Assembly (NCBI GenBank): GCA_009760885.1
Contig: CM019716.1
Location: forward strand, 1,432,501 to 1,496,500
From: Achatina immaculata
Lineage: Eukaryota > Mollusca > Gastropoda > Stylommatophora > Achatinidae
Direction of reading: 5' to 3'
Length of the DNA stretch: 64,000 nt
Part shown: positions 1 through 12,000 of the stretch, in pieces
Position numbering within the stretch: position 1 is the first letter of the stretch
Layout: each line of letters opens with the position of its first letter
The notes under the pieces: generated by a model
What the model was told of the DNA's origin: nothing
Database searches by the model: none
What the model saw: only the letters and a program-made list of their open reading frames with translations
Program-made: the position numbers and the translations under genes

Positions 1-925
1 AACAGGCGTGAAACAAGGATGTATATTGTCTCTTTTACTTTTTGAAATTACAATAGACTTCATAATGAAAAAATGCTGCACAGGTAACACAGGTATTGAC
101 TGGGTACATGGGACCCAACTAGAAGATCATGATTTTGCTGATGACATAACTCTTATCAGTAATAATGTGAATTCCATGCAAGAAAAAACACATATCCTGT
201 CTTCACTGGCTAGCAAAATAGAACTTGACAAGGACAAAACAAAAATAATGAAAATTCCCCTTAATCAGAATGGAAAAATACACATAGAAAGGAAAGATAT
301 TGAGGAAGTCAATCAATTTGCATACCTTGGTAGCTATATAGACCAGGATGGTGACACCAGAAAGGAAGTTAGAATCAGAATTGCAAAAGCAGCATCGATC
401 TTCAAGAATCTTGAGAACATATGGCATTCAAAAGTTGTAAGCACAAAAACCAAGTTAAGACTATTCAGTTCAGATGTAATATACACCCTCATTTATGCAT
501 GCGAAAGCTGGAAAACAACTAAAGAAATAGACAAGAAATTAGACTCTTTTGAAAACAAATGCCTAAGGAAAATACTTGGCATCAAGTGGAACGAATTCAA
601 GAACAATGCAGAGGTAAGACAGATGACTGAACAAGAACCGGTCTCATAGGTGATCAGGAAAAGGAGATGGACATATGTTGGTCACTTGATGAGAAGAAAT
701 GATTAGAGAATCCCAAAACAAGCTATCAAGTGGAACACAGCAGGCCATAGAAAAAGAAGCAGACCGCATGAAACTCTGAAGAGGACATTGTTAAGAGAGG
801 CCAAATTAACAGGCATAAAATCCCTTGATTAGGTTGAGAGACTCGCCGAAGACAGGAAAAATTGGTGAACTACTTTACGAGCCCTATGTGATGTTTAACA
901 GCATCGGAAGGATATAAGATAAGAA
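1..925 (+). pseudogene. LINE reverse-transcriptase 3' part, family A (5'-truncated)
   Basis: The open frame at 8-649 starts at the RT motif KQGCILS and contains the catalytic box FADD. It runs into the C-terminal region found in many mollusc and platyhelminth LINEs (FAYLGSYIDQDGDT, then [20 protein letters not shown]). Beyond a TAG at 647-649 the same frame continues as recognisable but stop-ridden sequence to about 925 (VGHLMRRN, then RALCDV). The copy is therefore dead. The window edge cuts its 5' side. Further copies of this family lie at 12437-13460, 41060-41425 and 53440-54590, with a short tail at 6885-6950. Confidence 0.85.
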
Positions 926-1031
926 GACCATACACCTGGAAGACAACTTTTTTTTTTTTTTAACAACTTGAATTCATGAGTGAGTGTATGAATATTCACA
1001 AAGAATTTTTGATCGGGCCAGATTTATAATG

Positions 1032-1199
1032 ACATGATAGTCTACTGCAGCGGTTCTCAATGTTTTTACAGCCAAGGACCTCTGTTAAATTGTGGACCAC
1101 CAGTTTATATGGAGTACATGATAGTCTACTGCAGCGGTTCTCAATGTTTTTACAGCCAAGGACCTCTGTTAAATTGTGGACCACCAGTTTACATGGAGT
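1032..1199. repeat. 84-bp tandem duplication of a MITE end
   Basis: Two nearly identical 84-bp units (1032-1115 and 1116-1199) each start at ACATGATAG and contain the hAT-like terminus CAGCGGTTCTCAATG. The unit includes a few bases outside the presumed transposon end, so the duplication covers the element's boundary as well as its body. Confidence 0.85.
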
Positions 1200-1335
1200 A
1201 CTGCAGTGCCATAAACACTAAATTGTTTTTAATTCAATAGATGGCACTTAATTCCAAATTGACACCACAGCTGCAGACCACCCGATAATGCAATGTGGGC
1301 AGTGAGGTCTACAGACTGCAGGTTGGGAACCACTA
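1048..1335. mobile_element. hAT-like non-autonomous element (MITE)
   Basis: The left end reads CAGCGGTTCTCAATG and the right end GGTTGGGAACCACTA. These are imperfect inverted copies of the hAT-type terminus CAGNGGTTCTCAA. The flanking octamers GTCTACTG and TTCTAGTG match at 6 of 8 positions, in keeping with a decayed 8-bp target duplication. No transposase coding is present. The left end is internally duplicated. Confidence 0.55.
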
Positions 1336-1384
1336 TTCTAGTGGATACAGTTGCTTGGCTTATTCAGATTTTTTTTCTGTTGGT

Positions 1385-1485
1385 CTTTCTTACTCCTTTA
1401 GGGGGTGAAGACACTGTCCAATGAGGCATCAGTGACACATAGCTGATACGCTAGCGTCAAGGTTAGCAAACCATATTATTGACTC
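1385..1485. repeat. Dispersed repeat, unclassified (copy 1)
   Basis: The segment with GGGGGTGAAGACACTGTCCA and GGTTAGCAAACCAT is clearly related to 30905-31000 (GGGGGCGAAGATACTGTCCA, then GTTGACAAACCAT). I see no coding and cannot name the family. Confidence 0.6.
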
Positions 1486-1490
1486 CATTT

Positions 1491-1612
1491 AGAGGGCACC
1501 AGTGTGAGGTAGAATAGATTTTTGGTTAGCTTTGGTTCAGCAACCAGTTACTAGAGGGCACCAGTGTGAGGTGGTAGAGTAGATTTTTGGTCAGCAGTGG
1601 TTCAGCAACTAT
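1491..1612. repeat. 62-bp direct repeat, two copies
   Basis: The segment beginning AGAGGGCACCAGTGTGAGGT occurs at 1491 and again at 1553, each time running to GGTTCAGCAAC. A diverged relative is at 22268-22320 (GGGGCACCACTAGGAGATAG). This is probably a fragment of another dispersed repeat. Confidence 0.7.
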
Positions 1613-1840
1613 GATACAGCAGTCAACCATGGGTCACTAATCTCACTTTCAACCAACTTAAGTATGCAATCTGCAGCCACCTTGTAACTATTGCCCCATC
1701 TATTTATTGCTATGAATTTATTGCTTTAGGAGGATATCTTGCAGACTGTCAACAAACACCCTTTTGAATTGAACATTTGTATTTCTTAGCATTAATCGTA
1801 TTGCTGTGTTAACATTTATAAAACATGTTTTTCTTTCCAG

Positions 1841-3091
1841 ATTTTAATATGGTGGTTTGGAACAAAGGTCTCCCCAAGCAACAATAGCACAGTCATCCAC
1901 TGCAGCAGGAGTGGTAATTCAGCCAATGCAACCCAGAATGCTGCAGCAAGTCTGTGTGATGAAATTGTCACCCTGTGGCGTTTGGGTGCTCTGAATCCTA
2001 AATTGTCACCTTCTCAACGACAGGATATGCATGCCAAGTTCAGGGACTGGCACATTAGTACCATTGAGAAAGTGCGTAAAGCAAGGAGTAGTAACACGGG
2101 CACCTCAAACACAGGACCGAAGAAAGGTGACATTGAAATGTTTCCAGGATTTAAGCCGGCCATAGAAGCATGTGCTCTTACATGGGACGACTACCCTATA
2201 CCAGGTGTAACATATTCGGCTAAAGATGGTTCACGCTTTTACTACCATTTTGGTTCCAGCAAACCACATGACAGTGAGAGCAAGAAACCATCACGGGTAC
2301 AGCCAATCACCATTTGCTCCCAGGATATTATAAGCACAGATAATCCAAATAGAAACATTGCTCATTCCCAAAGATCTCAGGAGACTGGTGGCAGTCGTGG
2401 GCGGGCAGGAGATTGTTTGCCTTCTTTACCATCACGCCGTGATTCAGGCCACGATGGAGCCATGAGTTCAGGATCAGAGGGCTTCTGTGAGCCTGAGAGA
2501 GGTTTCAGAGACTCAGATTCCAGTGGTGACTACAAAGGTGCACATTCTAGAAGTAATTCATTTGAAGAGGTGGAGTCCCCACATAGTTATATTCTAAAGC
2601 AGTCCATTCCTAATTCTTCACAGGCATCACCAAGTATTTTAGGAAATATGCAGCTAGCTAGGAAACAGTCTATAGTTGAGGTCAGCTTGCAAGATGTGAA
2701 TGAAGCAAACTTGGATATGAGTTTAGCAGACATGCCATCAAATAGCAACCCAGAAAATTCCAGTGTAGTTCCACCATTGCCTGGCAGTGGTGTTTGTCCA
2801 GCCTCCGCCGAGCCCGCATCATCTGCAGGTGCTGCTGCTGCTGCTGCTGTAGCTTCTAGTCCTCCAGCATTCTCAGGGACAGTTCAGACACCAGTACAAG
2901 CACAAGCTGATTCTCCTGAGGGAACACAAGGTTCTAATGAGGTGCCTGAAACTCAGCATTCTAGTGATGCGTACCAGATTTATTTCTATGACACCAAGGT
3001 TAAAACAGGTGAACCCGACAAGAAGAAGAAAGACAAAGCCGATGAACCAAATGTTTTTGCTGGCCTGAAGAGTGCAGACAACATGCAGGAT
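1841..3091 (+). CDS. ZSWIM8: ZSWIM8 exon 1 of those visible (417 codons)
   Basis: The acceptor is TTCTTTCCAG and the donor GTAAGT; both ends are phase 0. Translation starts inside the protein (ILIWWFGTK) and soon reaches the family block [20 protein letters not shown]. It continues with [26 protein letters not shown] split over conserved stretches. The remaining ~300 residues are Ser/Pro-rich and poorly conserved, with an alanine run coded by GCTGCT repeats near 2827-2850. The conserved block FAGLK closes the exon. The first 141 nt (1841-1981) are coding although no start codon precedes them, because earlier exons lie outside the window. Confidence 0.93.
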
Positions 3092-6000
3092 GTAAGTTAA
3101 TTCAGTGCTTCCTTTCTGAAGGTTTACATTGAAGAACCTCTGTTCTCCTCTCTCTCTCTTTTTTTTTTTTTTAATTGAACTCTTCTAGAACAGTGTTTTT
3201 TTAATGTCCCAGGTTCCATTCCTTCATTTTCAACCCAGGCCACCATTGAATCCTGCATTGTATATTAAAACATAATTCAGAAAGGATTTTCATTATTCAT
3301 TCTTCCCCTTATAGAAAATTCTTCCCCTTGAAATTCCACCCTGGGGAGTCACTTGGCTCCCCATTTTGGGGATTGGGGGGGGGGGGGGGTTCACTGTTCT
3401 AGAACAGATTAATTTCTCTTAATGTGTCTGAGCATGATTTTCTCCATCTTTCATTAGGCCATTCATTCTGTTTCTGGAATTTCTAGATTTTTAAAAACAA
3501 TAGCTTGTTTTTTTTTTCCTAACAGGTGTGATCATTATAACATTGAGCATGATCTTTTATTTACGTGACTTATTTTTTATGTGAAAATCCATGTATAGTA
3601 TAGTCTGTGTCTAGCCATAGATATTATTCATTTACAGTAGCTAGACCTTTCATCTCACCAGCCAAAATATCAAGAGAAGCCGTAGTACAATTAAGGTAAT
3701 TGTAAGCTCATAAAAATAATAACAGCCAACTAGTAGAATCTTGTTCTTCTCTGCAACTACATTCCTTAAATATATGGAAACCCCATAAACAACACATCTT
3801 ATCTGTGATATACAAGTAAATGCTATCAAAGATTTCATAAATACATCTTGACAGAATAGAAGAGAAAATAAGGTTCCCATTGTTTATCATTCTGAAACTG
3901 CTTCACCTGGTGAAACTTTTGCGTCAGGCTTACACTTATTTGTTAAATTAATTACCACTGTCTGTTTTAAGGTTACAAGTTTGGATTTTGAGTCTTATCT
4001 TTGTATACTTCATCATATGTTTGTGATTCAGACTGGCTATTTGGTGAATGTTAATGTGGGTTAGTAATCATTATTTATCTATACTGAACATTCATAACAT
4101 CCATTTCTCTCTCTGTATGATTTTGGAAAGGATGTATTTGACTACAAATTAATAAATTTATGATGATCTGTGGTCAACAGATTTTTATTAGTATATTGAT
4201 TATTTCACAAAATTTTCTTTACGCAAGCTGCAAGAGATTCAACCCATTTCCTTGTGAAAAGAGCTGGACAGTGTAAACCATAATAAACTTCTTATAGTGG
4301 TTTAAGAAATTATGAATGCAAGCACAAGGACTTGTAGATACAGAAGAGTTAAAGGATGTAAGAAGAATTTAAATGTATTGTGAAGTATGTTTGTAGTGAA
4401 AGAATTTATAGTTATTGTGAAGTGTATTTTACTGTTTTACTGGCAGTGTTGCTGAATATGTTTATGTTTATTTTCATCTGATTACAGTGAGTGACCACTC
4501 TACTATTTTGACATTACAAAAAAAAAAATCTGAATTCTTGTGTTAAAATCTGCAGATTCTTTTTGCTCGAGCCGAGGCCCTCCATGCACATGGCCATACA
4601 AAGGAGGCTTGCCGCCTTGCCCAGAGACTAGCAGAGGAAATGCTGGATAACCCTCCAGATCTTCTTGCTGATTCTGCCAATGCTCCTTCTCCTAAATGTA
4701 AGTCTTAGCACTTGAATAATACAAGGGACGCTGTGTCAGAGGTTTCTTGGATTAGTGGCGTTTAAAATTTTTTTATTCACAAAGAATTGTGCCAATTTTT
4801 GTCTTAGATCATGTCTCACTTTTTATTTTTATCACTGTTTGGTATTTATCAGATTGGCTGCCATTCCATTTTTGTGCCACTTTGTTGGCCTGTTTTATGT
4901 TTTGCTTGTGGTCTTTCTAAATCCATCAAGTAACTATCCATCCATGTCCTTAGTCAGCGATTGGTTAAGCAATCACTGCCCAGTACACTTTGTAGCATCT
5001 TGCAATGTCTTGCAGAGCAGCAACAAATTCTCTCCACTTCTCACATCCTGTGGCCAGCCCTCAGGTGTCCATCGCATGGTTGTTTTATCGATGTTGCTGG
5101 GGTTGCTTTAAGCACATGACCAATCCATTGTTCAGCTTTCCAAGCCATTAAGGCTCATTGCTGCAGATAAAGTTTGCCTCCATTCCTCAAGTTACTTGAA
5201 AGGGTTCAGTGTCTTTTTTTTTTTTTGGTATTGTGGAGTCATGTATAAAACAGACTTATTATTGTATCCAGAAAAAAAGTAATCAGTTCATATTAGTTGC
5301 CATGCTCATGTATAATATTGTATTTTATACATTTTATTTAGCTTCATAATGCTTAAACCAAACAAAAAAAAACCAGAACAAAGCAGGCAGATGAAGCCAC
5401 AAGGTCAAGTGAGGCAAAGATTGCCCCATTATGCCATGGAGGCACCCAGTGTCAATACACTGAAGGGTGATGAGTTTCTATAATTTCCTTGATCTATCAG
5501 TACACTGAAGGGTGATGAGTTTCTATAATTTCCTTGACCTATCAGTACACTGAAGGGTGATGAATTTCCATAATTTCATTGACCTATCAGTACACTGAAG
5601 GGTGATGAGTTTCCATAATTTCCTTGACCTATCAGTACACTGAAGGGTGATGAGTTTCCATAATTTCCTTGACCTGTCAGTACACTGAGAAGGGTGATGA
5701 GTTTCCATAATTTCCTTGACCTGTCAGTACACTGAAGGGTGATGAGTTTCCATAATTTCCTTGACCTATCAGTACACTGAAGGGTGATGAATTTCCATAA
5801 TTTCCTTGACCTATCAGTACAATGAAGGGTGATGAGTTTCCATAATTTCCTTGACCTATCAGTACACTGAAGGGTGATGAGTTTCCATAATTTCCTTGAC
5901 CTATCAGTACACTGAAGGGTGATGAATTTCCATAATTTCCTTGACCTGTCAGTACACTGAGAAGGGTGATGAGTTTCCATAATTTCCTTGACCTGTCAGT

Positions 6001-9000
6001 ACACTGAAAAGGTGATGAGTTTCCATAATTTCCTTGACCTGTCAGTACACTGAAGGGTGATGAGTTTCCATAATTTCCTTGACCTATCAGTACACTGAAA
6101 AGGTGATGAGTTTCCATAATTTCCTTGACCTATCAGTACACTGAAGGGTGATGAGTTTCCATAATTTCCTTGACCTATCAGTACACTGAAGGGTGATGAG
6201 TTTCCATAATTTCCTTGACCTATCAGTACACTGAAGGGTGATGAGTTTCTATAATTTCCTTGACCTATCAGTACACTGAAGGGTGATGAGTTTCCATAAT
6301 TTCCTTGACCTATCAGTACACTGAAAAGGTGATGAGTTTCCATAATTTCCTTGACCTGTCATTACACTGAAAGGTGATGTGATCATCATTACACTTGATC
6401 ATCTTTCCTTTCTTAGCTCCAGCTCCAGAAGAAGATGAGAACCCATTTCTACAGCTGGGTGACCGTGAAGCCTCCAGTCAGATTTGAATCAGCAATTTTC
6501 ACCATAAGAGGCTAGTATACTAACCACTGCACAACTAAGGTGCCCTAATGAAGCCATAGTGTTTGTCTCCTGGTCTTCTTCTTCTTCAGCTTTCCAAGCC
6601 ATTAAGGCTCATTGCTGCAGATAAAGTTTGCCTCCATTCCTCAAGTTACTTGAAAGGGTTCAATGTCTGGAAAGCCATAACAGTTTCCATTACATGCTTT
6701 TTGTTTATTCAGATAGATAGTTGCAGCACAGCTTAGCAAAGTGAATAAATGGAAATGAAAAATAATTTTGTTTTTAAATCACTGTTTAAGAGAGATGAGA
6801 TTTGTGTTCAAGCATTATATAATAGTTAGCTGTCAGCATTTGTGGCTGTTGAGAATGAGATTTGTGTTCAAACATTATATACTTGGCAAACAACTATGCG
6901 AGCCCTGTGTGACATTTTAGCAGCATGGGAAGGATGTAAGATGTAAGATTATATACTGTTCAAAAAAAGAAACGCAACACTACTGTAGTTGTAATGGACA
7001 CCAAACTTCAAACTTGTATCAAAATTTTATTTTATGGAATTAATGTTTCAGTCTTGGCATGAAGAAACTTTAAGACTGTAACAATGAAATGATGTTCATT
7101 AAATCTGGTTTGGACTTTTATTCTTTGCAACTGAGGCCTCTGTTTCAGTAAGGTGTATGGCCTCCTCTGCCCTGTATCAGAGAACAACATCTCCTTGACA
7201 TGGATCCAGTCAGCCGTTGGATCTGTTGTTGTGGGATGGCTGCCCACTCTTCCCACAGTGCAAGAGACAACTGTCAGAGATTGGTTGGTGCCATATCTCG
7301 CTGGCGGACTTGTCTGTTGAGTTCATCCCATAAGTGTTCTATTGGGTTCATGTCTGATGACATGGATGGCCACGGAATGGTCTGGACGTTGTTTTCAGTG
7401 ACTAACTGGGTGGTGAGTTGTGCCACATGAGGTCGAGCATTATCCCGCTGAAAAATCGACACTGGTGCAGCCAGAAGTGGAAGAATATGAGGATGAAGAA
7501 TTTCAGTGATGTATCATTGGGCATTCAGATGTCCTTCAATTTGAACCAGGTCACTTCTTCCCATGAAGTTGATCGTCCCCTACACCAGTACACCTTCACT
7601 ACCATGTGGAGGAGCCTCATCCATGCAGTTCTGGGCATAGCCCCATGGACTCTGCAATAAACTCTTCTCCGTCTATTGTGTCACTGGAGCAGAAAGAATT
7701 ATTCATCATTAAATGAAACCCTTCTCCAGTCATTTGCAACGGTCCATTGGTGATGCTGGTTCACCCACTGCAGTCGGTTCTGGCAATGCCGGTTAGTAAG
7801 AACAGGAGCTCTGTAGGGTTTTCTAGCCCAAAGACCAGTGTTGTGCAGCTGGTTCCTGACCGTTTGATCTGAAATTCAATAAGCTGCTGTCATTGACTGG
7901 ACTGTTGAAAATGCAGATGCAAATTGATTCCTGAGGTGATGCAGCCATATGAAGCGATCTTCGGCAGGAGTTGTGACTGTGAGTCTTCCACTGCGCTGCC
8001 GGTCCGCCTCTGAGCCAGTTTCTTGAAATCGTCTCCAAAGGCGATTAATGGTGTTTCTAACCACATTAAATTGTCTGGTCAATAGACTTTGTGACTGTCC
8101 AGTCTGTAAACGTCCAATGATGATGAGTCGTTCTGTAGTGAGATGAGCCATTCTTGCGCACTGAATTTTGAAATGAATTGATTCGAGAAGTGTCAGTCTT
8201 TTATAGGCATTCAATGACATGGTCAGTGAGTTTTGCGTTCAGTAAGTTTTACGGGATTCTCGTGAACCTGTCATGAGTTATTGTCAAAAATGCTGTTTTG
8301 ACTAGTGTCGCTTTTCTGTGCTCATGAATCATCTGCTGAGTACAATTCAGGGCAGCATGTGAAGTTGATGCCCAGTTGAACATTTCAAGCAATTTGCCCT
8401 TGTCTGATCAGCAATCTTCAGTTTAAATCGCAACATCATATTTGTTGCATTTCTTTTTTTGAACAGTATATAATAGTTAGCTGTCAGCATTTGTGGTTAT
8501 TGAGGATAAGATTTGTGTTCAAACATTGTATAGCAGTTAACTTCAGCATTTGTGATTATTGAGGATAAGATTTGTGTTCAAACATTGTATAACAGTTAAC
8601 TTCAACATTTGTGGTTGTTGAGAGTAAGATTTGTTCAAACATTGTATAACAGTTAACTTCAGCATTTGTGGTTGCTGAGGATGAGATTTGTGTTCAAACA
8701 TTGTATAACAGTTAACTTCAGCATTTGTGGTTATTGATAATGAGATTTGTGTTCAAACATTGTATAACAGTTAACTTCCGCATTTGTGGTTATTGATAAT
8801 GAGATTTGTATTCAGACATTGTATAACATAACTTTCAGTATTTGTGATTCATGAGGCAGACAACTGAAAGTTGTTATTTAAATCACTTTTCAGCCAAGAA
8901 GAAGAAAGCTCTAACAAATATCAGTATGTTGGCCAGTGCTCTACTGTCCAAAGCCTCATTCCTCACCAGTGTCTTATGTGAACATGAGGAGTGCCAGCAC

Positions 9001-12000
9001 TTGGCCTTCAAGATAGGAATGTTTGGCATGGAACTAGCACGACCACCAGCATCAAACAAGGCTATTGAGGTACACAACAAATTTGTTTCAGTATGTAATA
9101 TAACCACATGTTTCAGCATTATAGCAGAATCATTACTAGGCATGCGGAAAAAAAGAGAAGATAGGAAATAATTAATATACAGAGATAGGGAATTATTAAC
9201 CACTTTACCAGCTGCATCCGTGAAAAAGGGAGAGAGAAATTAATTTGTTGGCTCCAGTCTGGAACTAAAACTAGTTAACTCTTCCTGTGCTGCAGAAAGA
9301 AACACGGATGTTGCATTTGGTGCCGGAGTAAAAGTGCAGGTCTTGATATGTATCAGGGGCATAGTTGGAAAAGTGAATGAAATACAGTATTTTCATGTTA
9401 TGTGTACTTATTATGTTTCAAAATAACTAAAAATGTATGAAGATTTCATAAATGCAGAGTATTTTTCGGAAAAAAGAAGTAATGTGATGTTTTTAGACAA
9501 TAATTGTGTCCTTACCATTGACTATGTCTAGATGTACAGTGTGTACCATCTGAGATGCCTAGAACCACCTGTCGATCTCGTCTTGTGATTATATGTGGCA
9601 TTCTCGGTAAAATAATGTCTGAAATAACCTTCTAACTGCTTCTCCAGTCATCTAATATGTCTACATCTACTTGGGCTACATTCAAGAACAGTGGTCTGGT
9701 CACAGGGTAGAACAGTGGTCTGGTCACAGGGTATGTCCATATCCCTATCCACATCACCAAAAATTGGAAATTCATGACAGTCACTTCGATTTTCTCCTTG
9801 TTACTAAGCGCTTTTTAGCCATGATGAACAGGGTCACGGGGCATGCGCACTAAATGTTTACAGTTTAAACATTACATCGGTTTTTTAATGAAACAAAGCA
9901 TGTAGCGAAATATAGTCCCAGACAATATAGGCACAAGCTGGAAGTGACCAGTATTAGTCCTTAGGCACGGGAAGAGTTAACTACAGCTACTGTAATTTGC
10001 TTTAGTAGCAAAACAAAGATGTGATATTTAAGCCTGTGCCTTTATCAGGTGGCAGTGGAAGTAAAGAGAGAAGAAGTGAGAAGATACACTATGAGTGAAA
10101 AAAGTAAAATTTTAACACTTTCCGTGCGTTTGGTCATTATAGTGACACTTCCAGTATCCCAAAGCTACCGTATGGTCATTATAGTGACAATTGTTTGTTT
10201 CAATAAAAACAACCGGTGTAACATTTAGATTGTACATATTTCGTCTGCGATTCCAGTGACACTTTTCAAAATGGCGAAAGAGTGCCTAGTTACGAGCGAT
10301 GCCAAGCGAGAAAAAGGAAGAGAAGCATGGAAATTTGTCAATCTTTGACGATGTAGATAGGGGTATGGACATAGCCTATGGCCACCCCGCTGCTCTTGAA
10401 TGTTTTCTAAGTAGATCTAGACATATTTAGACGACTGGAGAAGTAGTTAGGAGTAGTTAGGAGGTTAGTTCAGCGAGAATGCAACACAGAATCACAATAC
10501 AAGATCAACAAGTAGATCTACACACCTCAGATGGTAAATAGTGCAGATCTAGACCTCGCCGAAGGTGAGCTGGCCACAATCAGTGTCTAAAAACATCACA
10601 TTACTTTTTTTTTCCTAAAAAACTCTACATTTATGAAATATTCATTCATTTAGCTATACTTTGAAACATAATAAGTATACAGAAGTACATGGAAATACTG
10701 TTTTCCATTCCATTTTACAACTAGACCCCCTTACAGACCAAGACCCGCGTTTTTACTCCCGCACTCCAGAACATGTCCGGAAGTGTCACTATAATGACCA
10801 ACTGCACAGAAAGTGTTAAATAGTGAATAATAAGTTAATTTTAAAAACTTGGTATTTTAGTGTTCTAGTGTCAGTTATGGCATTCTTGTTCTGCTGAAAG
10901 TGTTATCCATTATGTCAGTATGGTTTGTTGTATCATTGTGTGGTTCATAATTCTTATCATTTAATATGCATGACTAGATCATACTCTCTGTGTCTGCAAT
11001 GTGTGTCGAGATCATAAACCCTATCATTAGTATATATTACTACAGAAACATATCATTAGTATACATTACTCCTCTGGGAGTAGACCTCTGAGAGCCATGA
11101 CCCAGAGGGGCCCACCCTCCCCATAGAGTGTCAGGAGTTTAATAAGGACAAAACATTTGTCTGGGGGGGGGGTACTTCCTCTGATGATCTGAAGGAGTTG
11201 TGTTGTTGTTCCACTCTCTTCATACACTCATAAACCCTATCATTAATATGCATTATTATATCATAAACTCTGTTATTAATGTGCTTTATTACATCATTGC
11301 ATTATTACATCATAAACTTAGAATGCATGACTGCATCATAATCCTTGTCTCTAGTATGTATGACACTTGTTTTTTAACCACTAGTCTCTGACATCAGGGT
11401 ATTTCTCTCCCACTTGCTGGTACATATCTTTTTGGGTATTTTATACATTCTGAAGGTGAAACTGGCACATCAAGAATCAGAGCTGCTTCAGCTTCTGAAG
11501 AAAATCCCACTTGGACCCCAGGAGCTTGCAGAAATTAGAAGCAAAGCTGAGCAGTTGCGTGATGGCAAGTTGAAGTCAAGAGGGGAGGCATTGTTGCCAT
11601 TGAGCATTGCCACCTTCATCTTTGATACACTTTGCATTCCTGGTGAGATATTATTATTATTACTACATCATCAGCCTCAGTGAACAAATATTGTGTAAGA
11701 TAGAATGTCCGTATTGAATTGCATGGTCAGGTTTTGGCTCTGTTATGCTTTTCATGTATATATATCATGTATTGTGTATGATGACTAAGAATAACTGCAT
11801 ACAGAATTGTTGGTGGAACTATGGAGCATGCTCTGCAGTCAACTTTTGTGACAGTGAACACTGAAGAGAGGTGGAAGTGGAGGCATCAAGGAGGGCAGAA
11901 GAAACAAAGGAGAGCAGATAAATGGAACCTACATGCAGAGGATGAAAGACAGGTGCAAAGAAGGGGAAGGAAAAGCCAGGTGGTTGGCTGGTAGAGTTCT

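Noticed and set aside
1735..1840. Additional ZSWIM8 exon just upstream of 1841.
   Set aside because: No conserved peptide or convincing splice pair was found. The pyrimidine-rich acceptor at 1831-1840 marks 1841 as the exon start.
4755..5111. 118-codon plus-strand frame in ZSWIM8 intron 2.
   Set aside because: Hydrophobic low-complexity translation, no motif, no fitting splice phase. The right end overlaps a LINE-tail fragment.
5523..6343. Several minus-strand open frames of 60-146 codons with a repeated 15-residue unit.
   Set aside because: Artefact of the 45-bp minisatellite. Three frames are open in turn and none has a plausible start or splice context.
5447..6375. CRISPR-like regular array.
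   Set aside because: Units are contiguous with no unique spacers, the context is a eukaryotic intron, and the flanks are SINE sequence.
8883..9203. 106-codon minus-strand frame.
   Set aside because: Complement of ZSWIM8 exon 3, whose plus-strand reading is conserved.
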